Positions 1 to 9,637 of a stretch of 64,000 bases of DNA are shown in pieces; position 1 is the stretch's first letter, and each line of letters starts with the position of its first letter. The stretch is from Amycolatopsis taiwanensis DSM 45107 (lineage in GTDB: Bacteria > Actinomycetota > Actinomycetes > Mycobacteriales > Pseudonocardiaceae): positions 1 to 64,000 of the forward strand of contig NZ_JAFB01000003.1 in NCBI RefSeq assembly GCF_000519205.1. Reading direction: 5' to 3'. The notes below the pieces were generated by a model. That model saw only the letters and a list, made by a program, of their open reading frames with translations. It ran no database searches and was not told where the DNA came from. Position numbers and translations under genes: made by a program.

Positions 1-2
1 GA

Positions 3-80
3 CTATCCCGACACGCACCCTGCAACACCCTGATCATCACCGCACACCAACGCCTCACCGCCCTGCCACAACTCGCCTAA
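3..80 (+). CDS. 3' end of an unidentified gene (partial)
   Basis: The reading frame enters from beyond the left edge and stops at TAA at 78-80, giving about 25 residues ending in TALPQLA. Its codons are strongly C-ending, as expected of a real coding frame. The fragment is too short to assign a family; a transposase tail is possible but cannot be shown. From 81 to about 428 I see only C-rich then AT-richer DNA with no convincing gene. Confidence 0.3.
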   Translation, partial: LSRHAPCNTLIITAHQRLTALPQLA

Positions 81-428
81 CCATCACCAACCCGCCCCGA
101 CAACCAGCAACACCACCCCGGCAGTGAACACCGGCGGCCACCCCACCGACAACGGGCACCACCAACCTGCCCCAAACCAAACAAACACCCCGAACAACAA
201 CCCCACGGACCACCCAGGACCAGCCGACCACCCCATGCAAGATCCGGGCTAGGGTGGCAACATCATCGGAGAACGTCGAAATGACCAAGCCTTCGGTGGC
301 TGCGCTCATAAGAAGAAATAATTTCCCGAAAGCCATCTGCATAACAAGACTCAACACTGTAGCCGTTAGTCGAATTTATTTACACCTTGTAACGGCCGAG
401 GGACGACGCCGTAGCCAGGCACCGCGGC

Positions 429-2045
429 TCAGCGAGCGGCGTGACGGATGCAGTCCAGACCGTAGAGGGCAACGTGCAGGGCCAGCGCGATGTCCGGGTC
501 GTCCAGGTCAATCGACAGTATCCGCTCGATGCGGCGCAGCCGTTCGTATAGCGCCGGACGGCTCATGGACAGGGTGGTCGCGGTGGTGGATTTGTTGCCA
601 CGATGTTCCAGAAAGGCCCGCAACACGGCTACCAGGTCAGTGTCATGTCGCTGGTCGTGGCGCAGCAACTCGCCGAGTTCGCGCTCCACGTAGGCCTGCA
701 GCCGGGGCTCCTCGCGCAGCAGGTGCAGCAGGCCGTGCAAGTGGGTGTCGGCCAGCGTGTAGTACGGGCGCGCGCGATGTGACCGGCTTGCCGCCGCGAC
801 CGCGTCCTTGGCCTGCAGGTATGACCGTTCCACCTCGCTGATTCCGCGCACCACGGAGCCGACACCGATGGTGGCGTCCAGCCTGTCGTGCACCGCGTGC
901 GCCATCTCGCCGAGCGGGCCCTCGACGCCCGCGTCCGCGCGCACCGCCAGCACCATGACGACCAGCCCCGACCCGGCCGTGGCGACCAGCCCGGACAAAC
1001 CCTCGGTGCGCCGCACCGCCCGCTCGACAGCGGCCACGTGCGAGGTCTCGTCGGCCCGGCCGTCGGTCGCCGGGGCCCGGCCCTGAACCCGGACGATCGC
1101 GCACACCAGTCGATGGGCGCCGAGCTCGATACCCATCGCCCGCGCCCGGCTGGCCAGCGCCTCGTGCTCGCCTGGCGACTGGCGCAGGATGTCCTCGATC
1201 AGGGTGCGCTGGGCCTGCTGGCCGACGGTCTCGCGGTTGCCATCGATCAGCCGCCGCAGCACCAGCGTGTTCACCGCAAGCTCGGCGACGCTACGCGCCC
1301 GGGCGGTGTCGCTGTCCTCGCCAAGCACGATCACCAGCCGGCCCCACACATCGTTGCGCTCGCCGACTGTGGCGAGCAGCCAGCCCTGCTCCGGGTCGTG
1401 ATCCAGCAGCCGTCCGCCGACAACCTTCCGGGAGCGCTGCTCCCAGCCGCGCAACAACGGCGGTAACGGCTGGCCCGCCGGGTCGGCGGCCAGCACCTGG
1501 TGCGCGAGATCCTCCAGCACGGCCGGGCAGCCGAGGATGGCGGCCACCCGGCCCACGATCGTCTCCAGCCCGGCACCGGCCAGCGCCAGGTCGCTGAACG
1601 TCTGATGGTCGTCCACCCGCTGGCGGAGTTGATCACGTTGGCCGCCGAGCAGCCGTTCGTGCACCGTCCGGGTCACGTCGACAAACCGGATCGGCCGGCT
1701 CAACGCGACCACCGGCAGCCCGCTCGACTCCGCCTCGTCGATCATCTGTTCCGGGATGCTCTGGTGGTAGACGCCCAGCTCGATGATCAGACCGGCCGCG
1801 CCGCGGTTCGTCATAGAACGGGCCAGCGCAGTCCAGGCCGCCGGGCCAGGCGCCACGCCGGTACCGCTGGTCAGGACGAGCTCGCCGCCGTCCACGAACT
1901 GGGTGACATCGGATTGCTCGCACACGTGCACCCACCGCACCGGCCGGTCCAGCGACGCCCTGCCCGCGAGGACCGTCGGCACCCCCATGGCCACCGACGG
2001 CAGTTCCAGCACCTCACGCACGCTGACCAGCCCGGCCACCCCCAT
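429..2045 (-). CDS. PucR-family transcriptional regulator
   Basis: The protein has about 538 residues. Its N-terminal half matches the PucR sensory domain (start MGVAGLVSVREVLELP), the middle is GGDEF-like, and the last 60 residues form the PucR C-terminal helix-turn-helix (RGNKSTTATTLSMSRPALYERL). PucR proteins usually control purine, amine or aromatic catabolic genes. I chose the ATG at 2045 because PucR homology begins there; the frame stays open further upstream to 2198, but that stretch has no family resemblance. No clear Shine-Dalgarno is visible. It lies just downstream of integrase debris, so its native upstream region may have been lost. Target genes are unknown. Confidence 0.85.
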   Translation of the reverse strand: MGVAGLVSVREVLELPSVAMGVPTVLAGRASLDRPVRWVHVCEQSDVTQFVDGGELVLTSGTGVAPGPAAWTALARSMTNRGAAGLIIELGVYHQSIPEQMIDEAESSGLPVVALSRPIRFVDVTRTVHERLLGGQRDQLRQRVDDHQTFSDLALAGAGLETIVGRVAAILGCPAVLEDLAHQVLAADPAGQPLPPLLRGWEQRSRKVVGGRLLDHDPEQGWLLATVGERNDVWGRLVIVLGEDSDTARARSVAELAVNTLVLRRLIDGNRETVGQQAQRTLIEDILRQSPGEHEALASRARAMGIELGAHRLVCAIVRVQGRAPATDGRADETSHVAAVERAVRRTEGLSGLVATAGSGLVVMVLAVRADAGVEGPLGEMAHAVHDRLDATIGVGSVVRGISEVERSYLQAKDAVAAASRSHRARPYYTLADTHLHGLLHLLREEPRLQAYVERELGELLRHDQRHDTDLVAVLRAFLEHRGNKSTTATTLSMSRPALYERLRRIERILSIDLDDPDIALALHVALYGLDCIRHAAR

Positions 2046-2173
2046 CGTAGGTGGAGTGATTCGGACTAGTATCGGGCGCGGCCAAGACCTGACACAAGAA
2101 CCTGCGATCAGCCCAGCGCTACGTCCCCCAGCCTCGCCGCCGGCCACGCTGACGCGATCCGAACCGGCCTGAG

Positions 2174-2736
2174 TCATGCCATCGAGCCACGGACCCACGA
2201 TCGTCCAACGTGGGACGTGGCGGCGATGTGGTTGATCTCGGCCAGCCGGGTATCGGCCACCGCACGGCGCGTGGAGGGCAGACGTCGGGGTTTGGCGACC
2301 TTGCTCGCCGGGTTAGCGGCGGGGTCGATCAGGCCGTCGTCTTCGGCGTGCCGGTACAGGCAACGCAACGCGGCAACAAGATGCTCGGCCGCGCTGCGCC
2401 CGCCACGGGCGTTACCGCGGGCAACAACGTTGACTTTCACGTGTTCGACCAGTTGTTTGATCTCCGACGGGGTTGGTTCGTCGAGGTGCCGGTCACCCCA
2501 GCGTTGTTCGATGCGGTTCCAGTAGGGACACGACGGGTGCCAACGGTGACAGCGACAGCCACGATCGGGATGTACTGGCTGAACGTCGGCACCAGTGGAC
2601 GTGCAGTGGGCGCGGCCAAGAGGTCTTCGGGCGACACGCCCATCCGGGCCAGCAGCAGCCGCGCGGCCTTCACCTCAGCCGATGCCGCCACCAACCGACC
2701 AGGCCGGATCGCTGCGCTGTTATCCGAGATCACCAT
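2174..2736 (-). pseudogene. Tyrosine recombinase/integrase remnant
   Basis: The N-terminal part (AEVKAARLLLARMGVSPEDLL, then GTRRV) is in one frame and continues as PYWNRIEQRWGDRHLDEPTP in another, so a frameshift lies near 2526. The second frame carries the SAM-like core-binding domain and runs to AEINHIAATS near 2215, where family resemblance stops. The whole catalytic domain with its Arg-His-Arg-Tyr residues is missing, so it cannot act as a recombinase. The presumed ATG at 2736 overlaps the end of the AbrB-like gene, the arrangement usually seen for this pair. The loss point falls directly in front of the PucR gene. Confidence 0.75.
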
Positions 2737-3226
2737 CCAGCAGTGCGGCGTGGCGCGGGGCGAGCAGATCGTCCAGCGCGGCCGGCGGGTGCACGATGCA
2801 CAGGTCACGCTGCGGGTCGGCGGCCAACAGAACCCGGTCACCTGGGACCAGGTCGCAACAGTGTCGGACAGGAGCGGGCAGGCGCAAGTGCCCCTGCCTG
2901 GTCACGCTGAACACGCCGTGATCATCACGGCGAATGACCAGAAGCCCTCGAGATTCGCGGATGTCCAGGGTAGTGCCGGGCACCCAGCCTAGCGCCGTCA
3001 TCACGGCGTGATCGGCCACTCGGCCCCGGCAGTCCACAGCCGCTAGCCCATACACAACACTGCTCGTGCACGGCGTGGGCAGGCTCGGCAAGGGCAACGT
3101 TCGACGAGTGGACGACGTCCCCGACGATGAAACGGCCGCCTGCCCATCGCACCGCACAGGGGTCGCCGGAATGACCACCGGCTTGATCACAGCGCCAGTC
3201 ACGACGACCACCGCCGGAAGACACAC
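2720..3226 (-). CDS. AbrB/SpoVT-like DNA-binding protein next to integrase
   Basis: From about residue 58 the protein has the swapped-hairpin-like pattern VYGLAAVDCRGRVADHAV, followed by VTRQGHLRLPAPVRHCCDLVPGDRVLL, typical of actinobacterial AbrB/MazE/SpoVT-domain proteins encoded directly before an integrase gene. About 168 residues are open, but the first 55 look non-native, so the true start may be an internal codon near 3060. It overlaps the integrase relic by 17 bases. The function is presumably regulation of the mobile element. Whether it is still expressed is unknown. Confidence 0.6.
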   Translation of the reverse strand: MCLPAVVVVTGAVIKPVVIPATPVRCDGQAAVSSSGTSSTRRTLPLPSLPTPCTSSVVYGLAAVDCRGRVADHAVMTALGWVPGTTLDIRESRGLLVIRRDDHGVFSVTRQGHLRLPAPVRHCCDLVPGDRVLLAADPQRDLCIVHPPAALDDLLAPRHAALLDGDLG

Positions 3227-3413
3227 GAACGCGACTCAAAGACCACAGTCAAGTGTTGGAGTGCGTTCAAGCACAGGTACGTTAGGTGTCGCAGGCATGC
3301 CACGAAACTGTGTCCGAGGACCGAACTGCACCAAATCCCCAACCTCACCCACGCCACCGATCTGCAGCTCCCTTGATCGCCGGACGCAGTCCGGACAAGA
3401 GGCGTCCAAGAGC

Positions 3414-4190
3414 TCAGCCAGTGGCACCGACTAGCGAGCGGAGCGTAGAGAGATCGGGGTGCGCCGCGCCGATCAGCGCGTCGCTGAACTTCTCGGCCGC
3501 GGTCGATTCGACGCCGACTCGGGCGCAGTTGTCCAGAAACTTTCCGATCACACGCGCGGCATCCCATGGACGTCGCGCACTGCCATCGACGTCGTCGATG
3601 CGGAGGGTCTCGGTCGTGCCGTCGGTGAGCTCGACTTCAATGGCCGCTGGGAAGACCGCCGGGTAGCTGGATTCCGGCCACGGCTCCCAATCGATCCGAG
3701 CCGCCATCGCCAGTACGGCGGGATCGGGCACGCCGACGAAATCGTCCAGCACCACCGCGCCACGTACCACCTGCAGCGCAAGCACATACGGCAGGCTCCA
3801 CCGTGCCTCGTCAGCCCGGCCGGGAACCTGCTAACGCGCCCACGGAAGGGCGATGATCTGCTCCTGCCCCTCCGGTACGCGGCAAAGAATCCGGCGGATC
3901 CGGCTTGGCGGGAGATCCAGGGCGGCGACCGCCTCGACGAACGGGTGCAGGAAATGCCAGCAGGGCAACGCCTTGAACGCCGCATCGGCCAGGTGCCAGC
4001 GGGAGCCGAGGTCGTCCGACAGCGCCACCAGCCGGTCGGCCGCCACGGGATCCCTGGCGTAGAGGCCGAAAAGACCGCGTTCGCCTTCGAAGACGTCCGG
4101 TGCGCCGGTTATTCCACCTCGCACGAGCGCCACCGCCGAGATCGCGGCTTGCGCGCCGATACCGGCCTGCGCCGCCTTACTCGTGGCGCC
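3414..4190 (-). pseudogene. MmgE/PrpD-family gene remnant with in-frame TAG
   Basis: One continuous minus-strand frame encodes the middle and C-terminal parts of an MmgE/PrpD (2-methylcitrate dehydratase-like) protein: GATSKAAQAGIGAQAA, then GLFGLYARDP, WSLPYVLALQVVRG and a C-terminal KFLDNCARVGVESTAAEKF. It is interrupted by a single TAG at 3831-3833, after LPWAR, with no frame change. The first half is absent because the frame meets the acyl-CoA dehydrogenase gene near 4190-4204. It is probably inactive. The stop is one of three in-frame amber codons in this window. Confidence 0.8.
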
Positions 4191-4203
4191 CCGGCTGAGG
4201 AAG

Positions 4204-5313
4204 GTGAAATTGCCAGCGCACCAGCTGAGGCGTCAGACCGTGCGTTCGTTCGTGGAGCGGGAGATCGCGCCGAACATCGGCAAGTGGGAGCGTCAGGAAC
4301 GCATCGACCCCGGGCTGTGGCAGGCCGCCGCCAAGATCGGATTGCTCGGCCTGCGCATCCCCACCGAGTACGGCGGCGCAGGCCTGGACGACTATCGCTT
4401 CCGCTTCATCGTGCTGGAAGAGCTGGCCCGTGCGGGAGCGGCGTCGGTCAACGCCGGGATCAGCCTCGTCGACGACCTCGTCGGCCCCTACCTGGTGGAT
4501 CTGGGCACTGACGAGCAGAAACGCCGTTGGCTGCCGGGGCTGTGGCCGGGCACCACGACCGCGGCGATCGCGATGACCGAGCCGGGTGCGGGTAGCGATC
4601 TGCACGGTATCCGCACACGGGCGGTCCGGGACGGCGACGAGTGGGTGCTCAACGGCAGCAAGACCTTCATCACCAACGGCGGTCACGCCGACCTGGTCGT
4701 GGTGGTGGCGCGGACCGGTGAACGGCAGCTCAGCCTGTTCGTGGTCGAGGACGGCATGCCCGGGTTCAGCCGGGGCGAGCCGCTGGAGACCATGGGTCGT
4801 CGCGCCGAGGCAGTGACCGAGCTGTTCTTCGACCACGTGCGCGTGCCTGCCGCGAACCTGCTCGGCACCGAGGGCAAAGGTATGCGGCATCTGATGGAGC
4901 GGATGTCGATCGCCTGCTTCGCGCTCGCGTGCGCCGAATCGGCGCTGCGCTGGACTCTGGACTACACGCGTGAGCGCAGCGCCTTCGGGTCGCGGATCGC
5001 CGAGTTCCAGTCCGCGAGGTTCGCTCTGGTCGAGATGACGACCGAGATCGAGGTGACCCGCGCCTACCTCGAGGCGCGGGTGCTGGACCTGGGTGCGGGC
5101 ACCTTGACCGACACCGACGCGGCGAAGGCCAAGTGGTGGACCACCGAGCTGTTCCAGCGGGTGCTGACCCGGTGCGTCCAGCTGCACGGCGGCTACGGCT
5201 ACATGCTGGCGTACCCGATCGCGCGTGCCTTTGTCGATGGCCGGATCCAGGCCATCTACGGCGGCACCACGGAAATCATGAAAGAGGTCATCGGCCGGTC
5301 CCTTCTGGCCTGA
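4204..5313 (+). CDS. Acyl-CoA dehydrogenase
   Basis: The FAD-dependent dehydrogenase of about 369 residues shows the family motifs AMTEPGAGSD (flavin/substrate site), NGSKTFITNGG, the helical C-terminal domain with RSAFGSRIAEFQSARF, and the C-terminal YGGTTEIMKEVIGRSLL. It should introduce a 2,3 double bond into an acyl-CoA. I favour the GTG at 4204 (VKLPAHQLRRQTVRSF); GTG 4183 is in frame but reads through PrpD debris. The gene abuts a truncated PrpD gene head to head, so its natural promoter may have been lost. It precedes the FAH-bicupin-hydroxylase genes by 234 bases that show no other gene. Confidence 0.85.
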   Translation: MKLPAHQLRRQTVRSFVEREIAPNIGKWERQERIDPGLWQAAAKIGLLGLRIPTEYGGAGLDDYRFRFIVLEELARAGAASVNAGISLVDDLVGPYLVDLGTDEQKRRWLPGLWPGTTTAAIAMTEPGAGSDLHGIRTRAVRDGDEWVLNGSKTFITNGGHADLVVVVARTGERQLSLFVVEDGMPGFSRGEPLETMGRRAEAVTELFFDHVRVPAANLLGTEGKGMRHLMERMSIACFALACAESALRWTLDYTRERSAFGSRIAEFQSARFALVEMTTEIEVTRAYLEARVLDLGAGTLTDTDAAKAKWWTTELFQRVLTRCVQLHGGYGYMLAYPIARAFVDGRIQAIYGGTTEIMKEVIGRSLLA

Positions 5314-5547
5314 ACCCGTCACCGCACCGCATTCAGGCTCTGACACAGCGCACCGCGTGCCATCCACCACCCGCGACACGACCGCCCGCCCTCGCCCGGG
5401 CCAGCGGTGATTGGGCCGTCCTCGCACTGAGCGGAACGTCGTTTCCCGACCCGGCGTCGCCGGCTTTACCGTCGGGTCACGTCGGCTGGGAAGCTCGCGC
5501 TACAACGCTCCTCGTGCCGGCAGAGCTCGCGCGTTAAGGAGGCATCG

Positions 5548-6435
5548 TTGAGGATCGCCCGTTTCGGGAACGGCCGCATCGGCGTGGTCGTGGACGACGA
5601 CCAGGTCGTCGATGTCACCGACAGTGTCGGTGTGCAGCCGCAGGAATGGCCCCCGGTCGGCCCACTCCGGTTGATCGCGGACTTCGACCGTCACGCCGAG
5701 GCGCTGAAGAAGGCCGCTGCTGACGGCGAACGTCTGCCGCTGTCGTCGGTACCGCTGCTCACTCCGGTCCCGTGGCCGAACAAGGTCATCGCGTTCCCCG
5801 TGAATTATCACGACCACGGCAAGGAAATGCGCGCCGGTTACCGCGCCGACCGGCAGGGGTTCTTCCTCAAGCCGCCGTCGGCGCTGTCCGGCGCGGGAGA
5901 ACCGGTTGTCCTGCCCCACCTTCCCGGCCGGGAGGTGCACCACGAGTCGGAGCTTGGGATCGTGATCGGCAAGGGTGGTCGCGGGATCGCCGCCGCCGAC
6001 TGGCGTGACCACGTGTTCGGCTACGCCTGCCTGCTCGACATGGTCGTCCGGGGCCGCGAGGAGCGGGTGTTCCGCAAGGCGTACGACACGTTCTGCCCGG
6101 TCGGCCCGTGGATCACCACCGCCGACGAGGTCGGCGACCCGACCGCCCTCGAGATGCAGCTCTGGGTCAACGACGACCTGCGGCAGCACGCGAACACGCG
6201 TGACCTGGTGCTCGATATTCCCGGCATGATCGAGATGGCATCAGCCGTCATGACACTGCACCCCGGCGACATCATCGCGACCGGCACACCGGCGGGAGTC
6301 GGCCCGGTCTCCGACGGCGACACCATCCGCATTCGCATCGATCGCGTTGGCGAAATGTCCGTGCCGGTTCGGCAGGGCGACGCGGGCGCCACCCCGGCGT
6401 TCGCCGAGCCCTACCAGCTGGAGATCGCGAAGTAG
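5548..6435 (+). CDS. Fumarylacetoacetate hydrolase family protein
   Basis: The 295-residue protein has the FAH C-terminal domain: acidic metal ligands in HHESELGIVIGKGG, and the signature GDIIATGTPAGVG near residue 250. Members hydrolyse fumarylpyruvate or acylpyruvates, or decarboxylate/isomerise related acids. The start is TTG, supported by a strong AAGGAGG six bases upstream. It is followed within 36 bases by a gentisate-dioxygenase-like bicupin and then a flavin hydroxylase, so fumarylpyruvate or maleylpyruvate hydrolysis in a gentisate-type route is the likeliest role. The exact substrate is inference. Confidence 0.87.
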   Translation: MRIARFGNGRIGVVVDDDQVVDVTDSVGVQPQEWPPVGPLRLIADFDRHAEALKKAAADGERLPLSSVPLLTPVPWPNKVIAFPVNYHDHGKEMRAGYRADRQGFFLKPPSALSGAGEPVVLPHLPGREVHHESELGIVIGKGGRGIAAADWRDHVFGYACLLDMVVRGREERVFRKAYDTFCPVGPWITTADEVGDPTALEMQLWVNDDLRQHANTRDLVLDIPGMIEMASAVMTLHPGDIIATGTPAGVGPVSDGDTIRIRIDRVGEMSVPVRQGDAGATPAFAEPYQLEIAK

Positions 6436-6471
6436 GTCCGTGCGGAAATCCTTGAAGGAGAACAACAACCG

Positions 6472-7437
6472 ATGACCGCCACACCGCTTGCCAGTCTGTC
6501 CAATGTGGAGACCCTTGAGGAACTGTACGAAGTCTTCGACGAGCTCAGCATGGAAGGGGGCTGGCATCGCCGGTTCCCGGCCCTGTGGCCCGAGCCGCGG
6601 AAGAATCTCGTTCCGGCGCGCTGGAGCTACGCCACGATCAAGTCGGTGCTCGACGCGGCGGGCCGCCTCGTCGATCACAGCATGGCCGACCGGCGCAACG
6701 TCACGCTGCGGAACCCGGCCGAGGGCAACGTCTACTCGACCGTTCGCACACTCGTGGCCGCCTATCAGCTAATCCGTCCCGGTGAGACCGCCGACGCCCA
6801 CCGGCACAGCCCGGCCGCGCTGCGGATCATCCTCGAAGGACGTGGGACGTCCACAGTGGTCAACGGCACGCGGCTCGAGATGCGTCCCGGCGACGTGCTG
6901 CTCACCCCTAGCACGGCGTGGCACTCGCATTCGGCGGACGGGCCCGACGACTGCTACTGGGTCGACATCCTCGACGTGCCGCTGATCCATCTGCTGGAGC
7001 CGATGTTCTTCGAACCGCACCCGGACCGGCTCGAAAAGGACGTTGTCGACGCCGAGGTCTCGTCTCTGGCCTTCCGCTGGGAGGACTCGCTCGCCCGGCT
7101 CGACGCACAGACCAGCGCGCCGGAGCACGGTATGGCCGAGCGCGAGATCCAGCTCGGCGACCCGGCACTCAAGACCGTTGCCCTGCACGTTCAGCGGATG
7201 CCGGCCGGTTTCCGCTCCGCGACGCTTCGCACCACGGCGAACTCGATCTTCACCGTGCTGTGCGGCAGCGGTGAGACCGTCGTCGACGGTGAGGTGCTCA
7301 CCTGGACCACCGGCGACATCGTCGCGGTGCCCGCGTGGCGTCCCTACCAGCACCACACCAGCGAGGACGCCTACCTGGTCCGCGCGAGCGACGAGCCCGT
7401 GATGCGGGCGTTCGACCTGTTGCGCGTGTCTGATTGA
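6472..7437 (+). CDS. Bicupin dioxygenase, gentisate 1,2-dioxygenase-like
   Basis: The protein has 321 residues with two cupin barrels. The first carries a metal-binding pattern DAHRHSPAALRIILEG (about residues 109-124) with a later His in TAWHSHS. The second (SIFTVLCGSGETVVDGE to WRPYQHHTS) is less metal-like, as in gentisate 1,2-dioxygenases, which use Fe(II) in one barrel to open the ring of gentisate or a related salicylate. GAAGGAG precedes the ATG by 12 bases. The flanking FAH hydrolase and flavin hydroxylase fit hydroxybenzoate to gentisate to maleylpyruvate. It is shorter than many gentisate dioxygenases (about 350), so the substrate remains uncertain. Confidence 0.8.
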   Translation: MTATPLASLSNVETLEELYEVFDELSMEGGWHRRFPALWPEPRKNLVPARWSYATIKSVLDAAGRLVDHSMADRRNVTLRNPAEGNVYSTVRTLVAAYQLIRPGETADAHRHSPAALRIILEGRGTSTVVNGTRLEMRPGDVLLTPSTAWHSHSADGPDDCYWVDILDVPLIHLLEPMFFEPHPDRLEKDVVDAEVSSLAFRWEDSLARLDAQTSAPEHGMAEREIQLGDPALKTVALHVQRMPAGFRSATLRTTANSIFTVLCGSGETVVDGEVLTWTTGDIVAVPAWRPYQHHTSEDAYLVRASDEPVMRAFDLLRVSD

Positions 7438-7501
7438 TCGCTGCCCGCACCCGCCGTCAGTGCGTGCTGTCTGGCGGCGGAATCCACAAAGGAGTGAACG
7501 A

Positions 7502-8698
7502 ATGCATGTGCTGATCGCGGGAGGCGGCATCGGCGGTATGACGACTGCGCTCGCGTTGCTGCGGCGCGGGTTCACCGTCGACCTATACGAGCAGGCATCC
7601 GAGCTCACCGAAACCGGGGCGGGTATTCAGATCAGCCCCAACGGCAACCGGGTCCTCGATGAGCTGGGCCTTTTCGAGGAATTGAAAGAACTGTCGTGCG
7701 ACCCGGTGCGCAAGGAACTCCGGCTCTGGGACACCGGTCGGCGCTGGCCGATGTTCGACCTCGGGCCCAAGGCCGTCGGGCGCTACGGCTACCCGTATCT
7801 CACGGTGTACCGACCGGACCTGCTCGGCGCTCTCGAGGCCGCGGTGCGCGCCACGTCCCCGGGCACCATTCACCTCGGCAGCAAGGCCGCCGGGTTCGAG
7901 GAGGACGACCACGGTGTCACGCTGATCCTGGGCAACGGCGAGCGTGCCCGCGGTGACGTGCTCATCGGGGCCGACGGTTGGCGTTCGGTGATCCGCACCC
8001 AGCTGTGGGGAGACACCACGCCCGAGTTCTCCGGCATGATCGCCTGGCGTGGACTGGTGCCGATGGACAGCCTTCCCGAGCACATGAAGGAGAACGTAGG
8101 CACCACATGGATCGGCCCCGGCGGGCACGCCGTCAGCTACCCGCTGCACAAGGGGACGATCATGAACTTCGTCGCCACCATCGAGGGCAAGCAGTGGTCG
8201 TCCGAGCGGGGCAGCGAACCGGGAACGGCGGAGGAATGCCTCGCGGATTTCACAGGGTGGCACGAGGAGGTGCAGACCCTCATCCGGCTCTCGCCGACGC
8301 TGTCCAAGTGGGCGCTGATGCAGCGTGACCCGATCACGCGGTGGTCGTCGGGCCGGGTCAGCCTGGTCGGAGACGCGTGCCACGCGACCCTGCCGTTCCT
8401 CGCACAGGGTGCCGTGCATTCGATGGAGGACGGACTGGTCCTGGCTCGTGCGCTCGAGACGTACGGCGACGATCCGGCCGGTCCGTTCGAGGCGCTGAGC
8501 CGTTACGAGTCCGCGCGGATCGAGCGGACCAGCCGGATGGTGCGCGGCGCGCGCGCGAACACCGAGCGGTTCCACAGCCAGGAACTCAAGGACGAACAGA
8601 CCGCGGAGAAGTACTTGGCGCGGGAATGGAGCAACGCGCCGATCTTCGACCGCTACGACTGGCTCTACTCCTATGACTCGGCGACCGTGGAGATCTGA
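7502..8698 (+). CDS. Class A flavoprotein monooxygenase (hydroxybenzoate/salicylate hydroxylase-like)
   Basis: The 398-residue FAD- and NAD(P)H-dependent aromatic hydroxylase shows all three group A fingerprints: the GGGIGG dinucleotide motif at the N-terminus, the DG motif LIGADGWRSVIR near residue 160, and the GD motif RVSLVGDACHATLPFLAQGA near residue 285. The C-terminus ends with a DWLYSYDS-type tail seen in 3-hydroxybenzoate 6-hydroxylases. The ATG at 7502 has AAAGGAG upstream. With the bicupin and FAH genes, hydroxylation of a hydroxybenzoate to gentisate is the best guess. A salicylate hydroxylase is the main alternative. Confidence 0.87.
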   Translation: MHVLIAGGGIGGMTTALALLRRGFTVDLYEQASELTETGAGIQISPNGNRVLDELGLFEELKELSCDPVRKELRLWDTGRRWPMFDLGPKAVGRYGYPYLTVYRPDLLGALEAAVRATSPGTIHLGSKAAGFEEDDHGVTLILGNGERARGDVLIGADGWRSVIRTQLWGDTTPEFSGMIAWRGLVPMDSLPEHMKENVGTTWIGPGGHAVSYPLHKGTIMNFVATIEGKQWSSERGSEPGTAEECLADFTGWHEEVQTLIRLSPTLSKWALMQRDPITRWSSGRVSLVGDACHATLPFLAQGAVHSMEDGLVLARALETYGDDPAGPFEALSRYESARIERTSRMVRGARANTERFHSQELKDEQTAEKYLAREWSNAPIFDRYDWLYSYDSATVEI

Positions 8699-8713
8699 TC
8701 GTTTCGAACGTCA

Positions 8714-8756
8714 GCGAACCGCGTCCGCGGGCTCACCGGCCGCGGACGCGGTTCGC
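8714..8756. terminator. Bidirectional hairpin terminator
   Basis: A perfect 17-bp stem (8714-8730 with 8740-8756) and a 9-base loop lie between the convergent hydroxylase and IclR genes. It overlaps the last codons of the IclR gene. Confidence 0.75.
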
Positions 8757-9470
8757 GAGGTCCCGGGTGACCGCGGCCGCGGCGGCGCTCACCGCGCGGG
8801 ACGAAGCGCCCGTGTTCACCGTGTCGTCGGCGGCGACGATCGACAGGGTCGAGCGGATCGTGCCATCCCGGTCGAAAATCGGCGCGGATACCCAGGTCGC
8901 CGAGCCGGGGCCGGCCACGCTGTGCACGGCGACACCGGTGCGGCGCACGTCGTCCAGAAGCTCGCGTCGCTGGGCGTCCACGGGCGTCCGAAGGTCGGCC
9001 GAGGTGCGGTGGGCCAGGATGACGATGCCGGGGGCGGACCAGGTGAACGGCAGGGTGGAGGGCATGGGGATGTGTTCGAGTGCCCTGCGACCGGCGATCA
9101 CGTCCACGACCGCCACCCGGTCGCCGTCCGGTGAGCAGAGCGCGGAGATACAGCCGGTCACGTCGTGCAGGTCGACGAGGAACGGCCGGGCGACGTCCTT
9201 GAGGATCCGCGTGCTCGGCACGTCGCGGCCGAGCTTCCACAACCGCCGTCCGAGCCGATAGTGGCCGCGCGACATGCGTTCGACCGCGCCCCACCGGATG
9301 AGGTGGGCGAGCATGCGGTGCACGGTGGCGGGAGGCAGGCCCGTTTGCTGGCTGAGGCCGACGACCGTCTGTTCCGGCTCGTCGCCCGCGAAGCACTCGA
9401 GGATGTCGAAGGCGCGGCCAAGGACGGAGCGTTTGCCCTCCACCTGCTCCACCCGCCCCGGCGTGGCCAT
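8733..9470 (-). CDS. IclR-family transcriptional regulator
   Basis: The 245-residue protein has an N-terminal winged helix-turn-helix (RSVLGRAFDILECFAGDEPE, then TVHRMLAHLIRWG) and a C-terminal IclR effector domain. The ATG at 9470 is preceded by GGAGGG, which decides the start. It is convergent with the FAH-bicupin-hydroxylase operon and probably controls that operon, its ligand then being an aromatic acid. Its upstream region has only a weak CCCA-TCCTG-TGGG dyad, unlike the strong 19-bp dyads beside the other two IclR genes. Confidence 0.88.
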   Translation of the reverse strand: MATPGRVEQVEGKRSVLGRAFDILECFAGDEPEQTVVGLSQQTGLPPATVHRMLAHLIRWGAVERMSRGHYRLGRRLWKLGRDVPSTRILKDVARPFLVDLHDVTGCISALCSPDGDRVAVVDVIAGRRALEHIPMPSTLPFTWSAPGIVILAHRTSADLRTPVDAQRRELLDDVRRTGVAVHSVAGPGSATWVSAPIFDRDGTIRSTLSIVAADDTVNTGASSRAVSAAAAAVTRDLANRVRGR

Positions 9471-9572
9471 GGACTTCCCTCCGGAACGCACCCATCCTGT
9501 GGGACGCTGCGCGCCCCGCGCACACGATACCTGGGCCCGTTCCCGGACACGTGGCCTCAGGGCGACATCGAC

Positions 9573-9633
9573 TACCTTTCCACGGCGCGTGTGCGACTCA
9601 CCTCGACCAGCAGTCTCACCGATCTACCAACAG
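9573..9633 (-). repeat. Interspersed repeat copy A (61 bp)
   Basis: This 61-bp sequence is an inverted copy of 16849-16909, matching at 60 of 61 positions. It begins five bases after the aconitase stop codon, in the orientation of that operon. Together A and C bracket the aconitase/lyase/CoA-transferase/IclR/MHS block. Confidence 0.85.
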
Positions 9634-9637
9634 CCTC

